DNA of 64,000 bases from Fragilaria crotonensis. Taxonomy: Eukaryota; Bacillariophyta; Fragilariophyceae; Fragilariales; Fragilariaceae. The DNA is taken from the NCBI GenBank assembly GCA_022925895.1, contig JAKSYS010000006.1:248001-312000 (forward strand). The letters are read 5' to 3'. Every line of letters begins with the position of its first letter. Within the stretch, counting starts at the first letter, position 1. A model generated the notes under the pieces. It worked only from the letters and a program-made list of their open reading frames with translations. It ran no database searches and was not told where the DNA came from. Both the position numbers and the translations under genes were made by a program. Below, piece after piece: positions 10,260-20,312 of the stretch.

Positions 10260-10789
10260 CTTTTTATGGACAGAAGAAAGGAACTGGAAATACTTCAAGA
10301 GAGTGCGATGGTTGAGGGCGCACAGCAATCTGTTCAACCCTGCTCAGGATAGTTGCTAATGAATGAACGACAGATGCAATGACGAAGTGAACCACAATGA
10401 ATGCTTTATGACATATATTTATGTTTTATCATAGATACGAGATACTGCACGGTGCACGGCGTATACCTGGTACTGAAGTACGTGGATAAACCCTGTACTT
10501 CTACAATCATATGCACATGAGACATGAGCATCAATCATACGGTACTGGTGCCTGGTAGTAGCCCTCTATTCACCTACGAATACGTCAAGGTCTACACAAG
10601 TACTGTACCTGAGTACCAGAGGTAGGTACAGTAGCTGAGACGATGAATTGGCTCTGCACTCCAGCGCAAGTGAAACGTGAACACAGGCATACATCATTTA
10701 CAGTACCGGTAGTGTAATGAATTGGTACGAGTACCTGGTACTGGTACCGTCCTGCACCAAGTATGCGCTTCATTACACTCGTATTATAG
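10260..10789. other. Upstream region rich in GTAC/TACC motifs
   Basis: Upstream of the minus-strand fucosyltransferase-like gene. From about 10440 to 10770 the tetramers GTAC, TACC and GGTA recur many times (for example ggtacgagtacctggtactg). No gene is visible. Similar GTAC-rich stretches recur in other intergenic parts of the window. Confidence 0.6.
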
Positions 10790-11100
10790 AGGGGAAATTA
10801 CAAAATCATACATAAAAGTTTTCCCTTTTTTCAAAATCATAAAATAACTTACAATATCATTTTGTCATTTTTTACGTTGCTTTTAAAATCATACACAACA
10901 TTTGTATGATATTACAATATCATTCATTTTGTTTGCGCTTCTGCATTACATCGTCATCCATGTCAAATTTCAGCGCCTGCCATCTTCTTTGTCTTCCACG
11001 GCACTTGCTTGTTGCATTCCGTGGTGTACATTGCACCAACATAAACCTGATGCGTTGCATTGCCATGAAGTTATTCACCATCATTGTAGTTTTGTTGGTG

Positions 11101-11349
11101 TCAAAGCTGCATCATGCCATTGGCAATGTTAGAAATATTGTCAGTTTTGAGAGTGGTCATAGTTTCAGCAAGGCTTGTTTGGATCCTCAATGCCTCAACA
11201 TTGCTAGCATCATCGTGTGTCTTGAATTCTTGTTGAAAATCAAGCGCACGCAATTCCAGTGCTGCACGTACATTGTCATACATAGTACATGTCTGTGTTT
11301 TTTCATTCGAACCAGACTCGTAGCAAAAACTCATTGACTGCATCAACAA
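11101..11349 (-). pseudogene. Short charged open frame in the long-TIR relic
   Basis: An 82-codon frame (MLMQSMSFCYES...). Its helical, charged segment AALELRALDFQQEFKTHDDA and following LRIQTSLAETMTTLKTDN could be the coiled tail of an element protein. Strand and position agree with the zinc-knuckle fragment. No family match is claimed, and the plus strand is also partly open here. Confidence 0.25.
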
Positions 11350-11763
11350 AGAGCAAGTTCAGCAACGAGAAAGACGCCGACGTCCTTATGGGCCAGGAAC
11401 ATGTCCCACACATTGGTGTTGATGATGAAGATGATGATGACATGGATGACACATTTGTCAATGAGGACAGCAGATTTTACTTGTCCAAGGCCCTTCCAAA
11501 CAGCGCTGACAACCCTTTTGAGTACTTGCTTGTACACAAGGGACCACACCGGCAGAGTTGTGAGTGCGGTGTGTAGCTTGAAGGTTCCTAAGGAACAGGT
11601 ACAGACCACAGACGAGAGCAGAAGCAAGGTTGGTGAGGTGGTTTATAGTGAGAGCCAAATCAAAAAGAAAGCAGGAGAAGATCACAAAGCAAGTACTGGC
11701 TGACCTTCACGCTACTGATGGAGACAATTAGAAGAAGTCAACCCACTAATACAATTACCCACT

Positions 11764-12096
11764 ACCGTATTCCTCGGTATTTTGTACCCCGCGGAATTTT
11801 GTACCCTTTGATAAATATCGATGTACATTTTTGACCCACTCGATTCAAAAATGTTGCTCGTTTTTCGATCCTTTTGTATAACAAATTCTGGCATTTCCCT
11901 AAAACGTCAGGTCATTTGAAATCTACACGCTGAAAGCTGCCTTTTCATGTATAACTTAAATGATCAACTGTTGAGTTGAAATCTTCATTTTATAGTTTTT
12001 CACCCGTTTGCGCATATTTCAATTTCCTCGGTGACCTGTACCCTTCGGACATTTTCGATGTACATTTGGCGGGTACAAAATACCGAGGAATACGGT
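11764..12096. mobile_element. MITE with 26-bp perfect TIRs and TA target duplication
   Basis: The left end reads CCGTATTCCTCGGTATTTTG and continues to TACCC. The right end (to 12096) is its exact reverse complement. Both sides are flanked by TA, extending the perfect inverted repeat to 28 bp (11762-12098). The 333-bp element has no coding capacity. A second copy of a cgatgtacattt motif lies subterminally on each side. A TA duplication points to the Tc1/mariner superfamily. It is nested in the long-TIR relic. Confidence 0.88.
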
Positions 12097-12393
12097 AGTA
12101 CAGTAGCTACATTGTTGGCCTTAACATGATTACAATACATTAGGTACATAGTAGAAGTATAGTACTAGTATCCTTAGATATACTTCGTAGGTACTACTCG
12201 GCATGGACAAGAATAACTCAGTATTGCCTGTTGTACTTTGATCCCAACTCACTAGTACTATTATGACCATCATACTATCACAGTCTAAAAACTTGAAGAT
12301 TGTTGTCGGCATTCAGCTAAATTACATTACTACATAGTAGTATCCTTACATTAGTAGTAGATGGTTAGGGCACGGACAATTATTCAGTATTGT

Positions 12394-12612
12394 CTACTGT
12401 TGGTGTACGTTATTCATCCTTTGTTCCATTGTCATCCTCTTTGTTTTCATTTTTTCCTGGAGGCGCAGCAATTCATTTGATGTCTCTTCAATAATGGTAT
12501 CGGATTGTTTGCTGATACCCAATGGCTTGTCCTTTGTTTTTGCAGAACAGGTTCGCTTGTTGTATCCTGCTTGACCACCACAGTTTGAACAAGAAATCGG
12601 CGAAAATGATAT
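12394..12612 (-). pseudogene. MULE-type zinc-knuckle C-terminal fragment
   Basis: Minus-strand reading from about 12612 gives SFSPISCSNCGG, then QAGYNKRTC, followed by a helical tail ending in NNVHQQ and a TAG at 12396-12394. The cysteine spacing C-x2-C-x9-C resembles the CCHC knuckle at the end of MULE transposases, with tyrosine in place of the histidine (GYNKRTC for GHNKRTC). No catalytic part remains upstream. It lies close to the right TIR of the element. Confidence 0.5.
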
Positions 12613-12674
12613 TGTAAGTCATGGCATGATTAGGAAAAAAGGGAAAACTTATGGATGATTTTGTAATTTCCCCT

Positions 12675-15640
12675 ACTATATTATATCTTCAACAATGTAA
12701 TGAGAAATTGCTACTCTACTGTACCTGTTAAAATGCAAAGACCTGTTTTCTTTCTTAGAACACCTGTTTTCTACATTTTGAACTGCTACTACTCTGATTT
12801 CCTATAGTTCAATTGCATTGTTTTCCAAGGTATCATAATGATCACAGCACATGACAAGTAGGTTGATGGTATTTTTGATGAGGATTATGGAAGCCAGTGA
12901 AGAATTCCCAAGGACTTTGGTGCCAATACCATTAGAGTACAATCCAGGCAGGTTGCTTGTCAACAACAACCTCATATAGAACAGGGCCGGCTAGGCTTGC
13001 AAGTCCTTCTCATGCTGAAGCAATCACAGATTTGATAGGATGTGGAGCGGTTGTGGTGTGAAGAATACATCCCCAACATCCTTCAAGGGAAGCACTGGAT
13101 TGAGTTTGGAGAGCAGGCACATGAGGTAAGCATTTTGAATACACCTTGTTGAGCAATTGAGGAGGAGGAGCTGACTGTCTAATTCATTCAGGAAATGTAA
13201 TTGATGTTTCATCGCAGTGTTCCAAAATGATCAGGAATCGAGCTGATTGCTGTCGGCACTAGTAGGAAATCATTGAAAACATTCGGTTCCTTACTTTCTA
13301 CTAAATAAGGTAGGTCTTGCTCAATGATGTGAATTAAGTGAATTCCAAAACTACTGAACCCCATCTTTCAGTGGCTGGCTGTCATTATCAGCAAATAAGC
13401 ACCTGAAGTGATTGTTGCTCCCCGCAAGCTTCATTAGCTCTACATGGCAAGGAACATATCCCCTCATGCGAAATCTTGATTAGAGTACAATTGAGTAAAT
13501 GGCAAGAGGCAAAGTGAAAATTACAGCATTTATGGACTCATTTTTCGGGACACCAGGTTATGTTTAGGGAACACTTTGAGCTCCTTCTAAGGGTGTGTAG
13601 AACAAAGTCCTAGGCTGTTGCATATGAAAGAACACATCTTGATATGATCCTTTTTTGATGGTACTCCTGACTTTAAATATCAATGTAAACTTACAAAATA
13701 GCTTGTCCCTACTAGTGAGGATGCGATGCATTATGTCCTACTCCTGAACTCAAAAATTACCAGACCTATCTTTTGACTTCTCATGTTTTCAGCTGATACC
13801 TCACATTCCTGAAATCTGAAACTTTGAGTACTTAATACTGAGGATTCCTGTTTTACTAGCTCCAGATTTGCATTTCTGAGCTCTGGGACTCCGGGTATCT
13901 GAACTAAGCAATTCCTTTTTATTTGTGAATGTAAGTGTCAATTCCAGAGCCAGTATCAAATGTGCACAACAGAAGTCTGCTTTGTAATTTGTACGTTGCA
14001 ATCAAAATGAAGTTTAAACCAGGCCATTCTTGGCATGGTTTCTTATCGTGTGTGCTCATGATGGTGAAGCCCAACAAAAGTAGTCCTGAGCTAATGTTGT
14101 TCCTAAGTGATTTAATGTTTCTTTTGTATTCATGAGCTATTGTATTGGTCCGTATGAACATGGAGTCTTATTTATACTTTTGTCATTCTTGAATGGTTTT
14201 GATTTTGCTCATTGATGCGGTTTTCATGAAGCATTCTACTAATTATTTCTCACCCTCTCATCAATTCTAAACTGCTTCCTTTTTAACATCAGGATAAGCA
14301 ACTTCAGAAGCCATTTCAGAGTAATTATACGTATCATCAGTCTTGTTCTTAAACTCATCCATGCATCTCTCTGGGCTTTTTTACTCTATTGGTCAAACAG
14401 TTTCTTGGTCCCCCGCTCGGACTCCTTTTTGGAGGTCCTGGTTGTATGTTGGGGCTGATTATTCGTCGTATCTCCCCACCATGCCAGCCGCAGACCAACC
14501 ACAGCCTCCTCCATTGTCATGGGCAACTTGGTCCCTTGAGAAGCTCTGAGTATGAACAACACCAGGTACTACAGTAGAGGAGTATTGAGTCTCCACTCTG
14601 GACTTCTGGCTGGACAAGTGGTGAATCATTGGCAGTAGATATCCAAGAACAGCACAAAGACTATTATATTTCAATCAAACACTTCAAATGAAACCCTGAG
14701 CATAGTTCATGTTACAGCTCTATGAGCTGTTCCTTCTCGTCCAAGGTGGTACAATCACCCAGCATTTAGTCTGTTTACATCCGCCGCAAACAATAGCAAA
14801 AACAGAATTTGACGAGCCAAGTGCCGCACACAGTAGCTACACACAGTCAACATATTTTCAGAGAAATGAATCAAATTTCAATCATCACAACAATTTCCAG
14901 ATGAGGAAGAAATACTAATACCAGGTCATTACTAGTACTCTACAAGGAACCATCAAATTGACAACATCAACCAGCATGGTGTTGAGAACATTAGAGTTGG
15001 CGATCAGGGAAAGATAATGACCTGAAAGATTTGTCACACCAATCTAGAATCTTGACACTGTCAATGCGATTGGGTGACTTGAAGTCACATTGATCAAACC
15101 AATCCTTTCCTTCATGATTGACACCATGCTCTGCAGACAGTATACTATGTTTTATTCAATCGTCTTCTGCATTGGGTTTACTATTGTGCAAAAGAGTGAA
15201 GAAAGATCAGTAAGACGAGACTCTTGAGGTTGGACCTGCACCTCACATCTGTTCATGGGACATCCATGTTGTTTCATCAACTTCCCATTCCCAATGCAAG
15301 GCAGGAGGGATGCAAACAATTGTACTGTTATTGTTGTCCTAGTGGTTTTGCATTCCAATTTGTAGTACAATGTACATACAATATATATGGCAATAAATTG
15401 TCCATGATGTCCTATTAGGCTCAGATTTCTGCCCCCCCTCCCAGGATTTAAGGCATCAGACCATATGAAAGTGGTGTACAGTTTTGTACTCCAACTCCGT
15501 ATGATAGGTCCAATATACTGATATGGTCAGAGTTGACACTACCACATTCTGATATTGTTGCGCTCTCCAATACTGTAGTTCAATGTATTTTAATGGTACT
15601 CCAGAGCTCCAGAAACAATTTATTGCAATAGGCATTTTGT
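12675..15640. other. AT-rich region without recognisable genes
   Basis: About 3 kb in which no frame exceeds 80 codons with sensible composition. Nothing resembles a protein family, RNA gene or long repeat known to me. It may be old transposon debris. Small frames at 13919-14161, 14343-14577 and 15152-15418 were examined and carry no motif. Confidence 0.5.
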
Positions 15641-15654
15641 CATGCATCCTTGCT

Positions 15655-15835
15655 GCTGTACCAGGTACCTGGCAGAGTAAGGTACTTACCCGTTACCCCC
15701 ATTTTAACAGGGTAAAGTTAAAGGTAAAGGTAAGCATATTTTTACCTTTAACTTTAACCTTTGGTAAAAGGTAAAGCCTCACATTACCAGGTAATTACCT
15801 TTTAACTAAAAGGTTACCTTTTAAGAACGATCTAT
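15655..15835. repeat. GGTAAA/TTTACC low-complexity cluster, left
   Basis: Many copies of ggtaaa and its complement tttacc in mixed orientation. One stretch forms a hairpin: gttaaaggtaaaggtaa pairs with ttacctttaac downstream. A similar cluster lies at 22748-22905, on the other side of the Copia element, so the retrotransposon inserted into this tract. Confidence 0.8.
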
Positions 15836-16087
15836 GTTCGACATCTTGCGTAAACCACAGTATGGCTACTCTTGCACATAGTATGTCAACACTCATACTC
15901 TTTCCTCATCATTTTGCGCCAAACTGCGATTGAAGATGCAGAATCTGACTTAAATGTGTGCAGCGTGCACGTAATTGACTAAAATTCTATGAAAGTAACT
16001 CAAAGAACACCTGAACACTGTTGAGTACTCGGAAGTACTGTCTACTGTGGTATGGCAATGCTCCATATTTTACCTGGTAGTTACCTT

Positions 16088-16264
16088 CGTTTGAATACGG
16101 ACGATACAGTACGGAAACCGCTAGTACAGTAGTAATCAGAGACAAGAGCAGACGTAGACACAAGTTTATCGTTTACTACTTTTGTACGCTTCTTGTGTTA
16201 CTACTTTATCGTTTATCTCGTCTTCTCTAAGGTAAGAGTCGGCCGTTACGTACACATTTGAACG
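16088..16264 (+). repeat. 5' LTR of the Copia element
   Basis: 177 bp beginning cgtttgaatacgg and ending cacatttgaacg. It is identical by eye to the copy at 22571-22747. The exact outer base is uncertain by one or two positions, because the CG and flank bases could belong to either. Confidence 0.95.
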
Positions 16265-16277
16265 GTTTATCAGACCC
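16265..16277 (+). promoter_or_regulatory. Candidate primer binding site
   Basis: Immediately after the 5' LTR the sequence gtttatcagaccc resembles TGGTATCAGAGC, the site complementary to initiator methionine tRNA used by many Copia elements. The match is imperfect, so the primer tRNA is an inference. Confidence 0.4.
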
Positions 16278-16753
16278 AACTGGAGGGTGAAAGAAAGGAT
16301 TTGAACGAACGGGTGAGACGGAAGCGGCGGGTACAATTCTCATGGGCATTGCCAATTTCGTACCTTGACATTCTTGCGAATTCGTTGCACTTTCGAGGAT
16401 TACCGAAAATATTTATACCACGGCCTACAGCGGAATTCGTAGAAGCGTATCTTTTACTCCGTTACGTACCTTATGGTACTCGATATACTTTGCTCCTCGA
16501 CATGTACTTGAGGTACTCGATATACGCTGTTCGTAACTTGTTTGGCCACATGGCGGGCGTCAGCGATCGGTACCGTTTGCCCACGTTCTATAATTGGCCG
16601 TTGGCCCCGTGAGGCACCGCACGATGAGGTCAGGACTGATCACCCTGTACCGACCGGAATGTGACCCGCCTCACAACCTACCCATAGTGGTACGGCCCGG
16701 AAGACAAACGCAATGTACACCTAGGTGCTAACTCGAATGATATTCATACGCAG

Positions 16754-17551
16754 ATGGATGCTGAACCCGTTGTCGCCGCAGCTGTTGCTGAACCCGAACC
16801 ACCAAACCCTGTTCATGAAGTACTTACCATTTGTGGTATTGCAAATGCTGCTAATCGCGAAACTTTCATTAATATTGAGGGACTCGACTCCATGGAAGCG
16901 TTTGCCTCCATGAACGGCGACTCCGATGTTTCGGAGATGGCTAAACGAATGGCCTCAAGGCCAACTGCTACCGGGAGAGTAATCCTTGGAACGATGCAAA
17001 TCAAAAGGCTTCAGGCCTTAGTCTATTGGGTGAAAGACCACGACAAACGTGGCCTACAGGCACAGCCTGAGATGTGGACTCGAGAAGTCATGTTGGCAGC
17101 AATGGCGAGAAAGGAATCTGACCACAACCTTGATAAGGTTGACATCGACATAATTGACCCCGGCAAGTGCCAGACCGATGCTGGTTGGGATAACTGGCAG
17201 ATCGGCTTTGTGAACAAGCTAAGCGCAATCATGGGGGCCGCGAAGGTCCCAATCGACTATGTCGTACGCCCTGAATGGGATTACACCGACGAGTTGTTTC
17301 TCGACGATGATGAGATGAGGCGCTTCCAGATGCCACTAGAAGGCGAAAACTTCAAGCGTGACAACAAACTGGTATTCCAGATACTGAAATCGGCTTGTAT
17401 TAAGTCCGATGCTTGGACATGGATCCAAAGTTACGATCGCACTGCGAATGGCAGAAGAGCATGGTTGGCGCTTGTTGCGCATTACGATGGCACGGGAGAG
17501 TTAAACAAACGTGTTGAAAAAGCTAAAGAGGAAATCTCGCTTGCATTATAA
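16754..17551 (+). CDS. Copia Gag, N-terminal part (frameshifted)
   Basis: 265 codons from ATG 16754. The protein contains the diatom Copia Gag pattern: a central IDIIDPGKCQTDAGWDNWQI segment, PIDYVVRPEWDY, and a helical FQILKSACIKSDAWTWIQSY followed by RRAWLALVAHYDG. The frame ends at a TAA (17549) just after KEEIS, while the natural continuation HYKDEKVFPFEKFV lies in the +1 frame. Gag forms the cytoplasmic virus-like particle. About 490 bp of leader separates it from the 5' LTR; a 103-codon frame there (16301-16612) has no recognised similarity. Confidence 0.85.
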   Translation: MDAEPVVAAAVAEPEPPNPVHEVLTICGIANAANRETFINIEGLDSMEAFASMNGDSDVSEMAKRMASRPTATGRVILGTMQIKRLQALVYWVKDHDKRGLQAQPEMWTREVMLAAMARKESDHNLDKVDIDIIDPGKCQTDAGWDNWQIGFVNKLSAIMGAAKVPIDYVVRPEWDYTDELFLDDDEMRRFQMPLEGENFKRDNKLVFQILKSACIKSDAWTWIQSYDRTANGRRAWLALVAHYDGTGELNKRVEKAKEEISLAL

Positions 17552-18299
17552 GGACGAGAAGGTGTTCCCGTTTGAGAAATTCGTCACGAAGCTCAAGGAG
17601 AACTTCCATGTATTGTCAAAAGATAAGAGCGAGGAATTAACTGAGAAGCAGATGGTCGACAAGATGCTTCTTGGTATCCGTTCTACGGACGCAAGTATCA
17701 CGTCTGCAAAGGTCAACGTCTATCAGAACTATCGCGCCAACTTCGATAAGGCCGTTGAGTTCTTGTCTGGACTAATTTCGAGCATTCATGCCGCAGCCCA
17801 GTTGGATTATGCCAACCGCCACTCGGGCAACAAACGCCGATATGTCAGCGCAATGGGATCCAATGATCAGCGTGGCGGCCGTGGCAGGGCCCGTCAAGGC
17901 GGCGGTCGTAGTGGCCAACGCGGTGGTCGCAGCAACGGACGGGGACGAGACGGTCGCGGACGCGGGCGTGGCAACGAACGCAGAACATATGCGAATAACG
18001 TCGATATCACTGACCCTCACCGGAATTTCACTTCCGATGAATGGGAGCGTCTTGGCTCTATGCGCTCCTACGTCATACAGTTGCGAGAAGGCGGCCGTGG
18101 TGGCCGCGGAAGAGGCGACCAGAGTTACCAAGGGAGCAATACAAATCGAACGACTAGCAGTGTATCTGCAGCGAACCCGAACTCCAACGAGACGACGAAT
18201 ACATCTAGTGCGCCGGCTGACCAGTCGGTTGTGTCCGACATAACGGAGCGTGGCTCCCAAAACGGTCGTAGCTTCGGTCGCGGCGCGTACAACACCTGA
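17536..18299 (+). CDS. Copia Gag, C-terminal part with Gly/Arg-rich tail
   Basis: Continues Gag in the +1 frame. A helical segment (ENFHVLSKDKSEELTEKQMV) is followed by a long RGG-rich tail (QRGGRGRARQGGGRSGQRGG and similar), likely the RNA-binding nucleocapsid; no CCHC zinc knuckle is seen. It ends at TGA 18297-18299, followed by CTC, in the same frame as the protease-integrase frame. The nominal start for this frame is inside the Gag overlap and is not a genuine initiation site. Confidence 0.8.
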
Positions 18300-20312
18300 C
18301 TCGCAGAGGCCAGTGGTGCACGTCAGGCGCAGGCACACGCGTTAATTTCAAGTGCAAGGCGCACGGGCCCCACACACCATAAGCCCAATGAACCAACCCC
18401 TGGCAACATTGCCATCAATGAGATCGATAACCACGCTGACACCACGTGTGCTGGACCGAATTGGCGTTTGCTCGAACTTTCGGGCGAGTACTGCAATGTT
18501 TCTCCCTTTTCTGCGGAGTATCAACCGAAGCCAGATGTCCCGATTGCGAAGTGTGCTACGACGTACACGTGTCCCACAACCGGCGACTCTGTCGTCCTGG
18601 TCGCTGACCAAGTGCTGTGGTTTGGCAGTGATTTACACTGCTCCTTAATCAACCCCCATCAGATCCGAGCCCATGGCTACGGCGTTTGTGATGATCCATG
18701 GGATCCGCACCGACCGATTGGCCTTGATTTGGATTCCATTTTTATTCCCCTTACCGTTTCGGGACCGAATCTTTCATTCGAGTCACGCGTCCCCACTGAT
18801 TGGGAAATGTCGAATCTACCGATTGTCGAAATTACTTCGCCGACTTGGAATCCCGCGGACATGCACATGTCTGCACCGCGTCGGAATCCAGCGCGTGCCG
18901 TCGACTGTATATCGACCGCTGGACGGGATATATGGTCCCATTCGACTGCACCCCCGACGGCGATCTTCCCCACTTCTGACCCGCGTTGCGTGTCTTCTTT
19001 GTATGCGAATGCTATTCTCGTGTCCTCTGCGCTTACGGGGACGCACGGTGGGATAAGCGCAACGATCACGAGCGAACGACACTCGACTGTAACCTTTGAG
19101 AATCTAAGTCGCAAATGGAATATTGGCCTCGAGACGGCCAAGCGAACCCTTCAGGTAACTACCCAGCGCGGGGTAAGAACGGCGGTTCACCCGTTGCATC
19201 GAAGATATCGTGTTGATCACTTACACCTGAACCGGCGACGCCTAAACGGGGACTGGTTCACTGATACCTTATTCTCGAAGGTCATATCAATCCAGGGTAA
19301 CACGTGCGCGCAAGTATTCACTAACGGATCGTTCACCACGGTCCATCCTCTCGATTCGAAATCGAAAGTCGCTCGGGCGTTGACCGAATTTGCCGACGAT
19401 GTTGGCATTCCCGACTCCTTATTGTCTGATGGAGCTCCCGAAATTGTTGGTCCTAAGACTGACTTTATGAAGGAGGTAAATCGTTTGAAGATCAGGTTAA
19501 AGCGATCTGAGGTTGGACGATCGAATCAGAATTACGCGGCCGAGAGAGAAATCGGCGAGCTCAAGAAGCGATGGAGGAATCGCATGCTCAAGCGGAAAGT
19601 CCCACCTCGTCTGTGGGATTATGGTCTGGTCTATGAGACTAACATTCTAAACAGAATTCCTCGTGGCCAACAACTGCGCACCGGGATTGAGATTGTCACC
19701 GGTGAGACACCAGACATATCCGAGTGGATCGACTTTGAGTTTTACGATCGCGTATGGTACTATGACCAGAAGAAAATCGAAATCGACGGCAGCGGGCGAC
19801 GTCTCGCGCGATGGCTTGGTGTTGCCCACCGGGTCGGGAGCGATCTATGCTATTGGCTACTACTTGAATCCGGCAATGTAATTGCCCGAACTACGGTACA
19901 ACATGTCGTACGTGACGACTACCTGAACAATGACGTCAAAACCGAAATCGAGAGTTTCGACCGCGCAGTTGACGAGCGTCTGTCAGATCAGAACTTTATG
20001 GTTAATGCAGCTGACGGATTTTATATCCAAGACGAGTTTGATGAGGTGCCGAGTGGCACCGTACGCACCGATGAAGATTATGGTGATATGGATACCCCTG
20101 ACACGTTGGATGCCGACGACATCAACGACGACGTAATTGACAAGTATTTGAATGCAGAACTAATATTCGATGTCGGTACCGGCAGCGAACGCAAAGGCCG
20201 TGTGGTCAAACGTGCAAAGGGTACCTCTGGCGAACCGATTGGTCGTGCACATTCCAACCCCCCTGTTCGATACCCGAGAATACGTTGTGGAGTTCACCGA
20301 TGGATCCACTGA
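18300..20312 (+). CDS. Copia Pol: protease and integrase
   Basis: Directly in frame after the UGA. The protease signature is INEIDNHADTTCAGPNW near 18412-18462; the aspartate in DNHADT stands where DTG/DSG normally lies. Then comes the pre-integrase segment and the integrase core: D in DWFTDTLFSK, D in LLSDGAPE, and E in NYAAEREIGELKKRW, giving the D-D-E triad. The integrase C-terminal part runs to about 20257. The frame then shifts by one base at a run of six C (20258-20263), and the conserved linker (FDTREYVVEFTDGSTE) continues in the next frame. It was probably one polyprotein. Confidence 0.88.
   Translation, partial: LAEASGARQAQAHALISSARRTGPTHHKPNEPTPGNIAINEIDNHADTTCAGPNWRLLELSGEYCNVSPFSAEYQPKPDVPIAKCATTYTCPTTGDSVVLVADQVLWFGSDLHCSLINPHQIRAHGYGVCDDPWDPHRPIGLDLDSIFIPLTVSGPNLSFESRVPTDWEMSNLPIVEITSPTWNPADMHMSAPRRNPARAVDCISTAGRDIWSHSTAPPTAIFPTSDPRCVSSLYANAILVSSALTGTHGGISATITSERHSTVTFENLSRKWNIGLETAKRTLQVTTQRGVRTAVHPLHRRYRVDHLHLNRRRLNGDWFTDTLFSKVISIQGNTCAQVFTNGSFTTVHPLDSKSKVARALTEFADDVGIPDSLLSDGAPEIVGPKTDFMKEVNRLKIRLKRSEVGRSNQNYAAEREIGELKKRWRNRMLKRKVPPRLWDYGLVYETNILNRIPRGQQLRTGIEIVTGETPDISEWIDFEFYDRVWYYDQKKIEIDGSGRRLARWLGVAHRVGSDLCYWLLLESGNVIARTTVQHVVRDDYLNNDVKTEIESFDRAVDERLSDQNFMVNAADGFYIQDEFDEVPSGTVRTDEDYGDMDTPDTLDADDINDDVIDKYLNAELIFDVGTGSERKGRVVKRAKGTSGEPIGRAHSNPPVRYPRIRCGVHRWIH

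Larger units (their letters stand above)
10790..12674. mobile_element. Mutator-like long-TIR element, relic
   Basis: The ends are inverted repeats of about 65 bp. The left arm begins AGGGGAAATTACAAAATCAT at 10790, and the reverse complement of the right end (to 12674) begins identically. Both arms continue through TTTTCCCTTTTTTC to ACTTACAAT with scattered differences and small indels. Inside, the minus strand holds a zinc-knuckle C-terminal fragment of the kind found in MULE transposases. Long TIRs plus that motif suggest Mutator. A 9-bp target duplication is not evident (left gtattatag, right actatatta). The element is interrupted by a small MITE at 11764-12096. It cannot encode a complete transposase. 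Confidence 0.65.

Noticed and set aside
9561-10359. Long plus-strand frames (up to 212 codons) with Phe/Ser/Pro-rich repeats
   Set aside because: They are the antisense of the acidic repeat and stem of the fucosyltransferase-like gene on the minus strand.
16301-16612. 103-codon frame in the Copia leader
   Set aside because: No similarity to Gag or any known domain; most likely chance within the untranslated leader.
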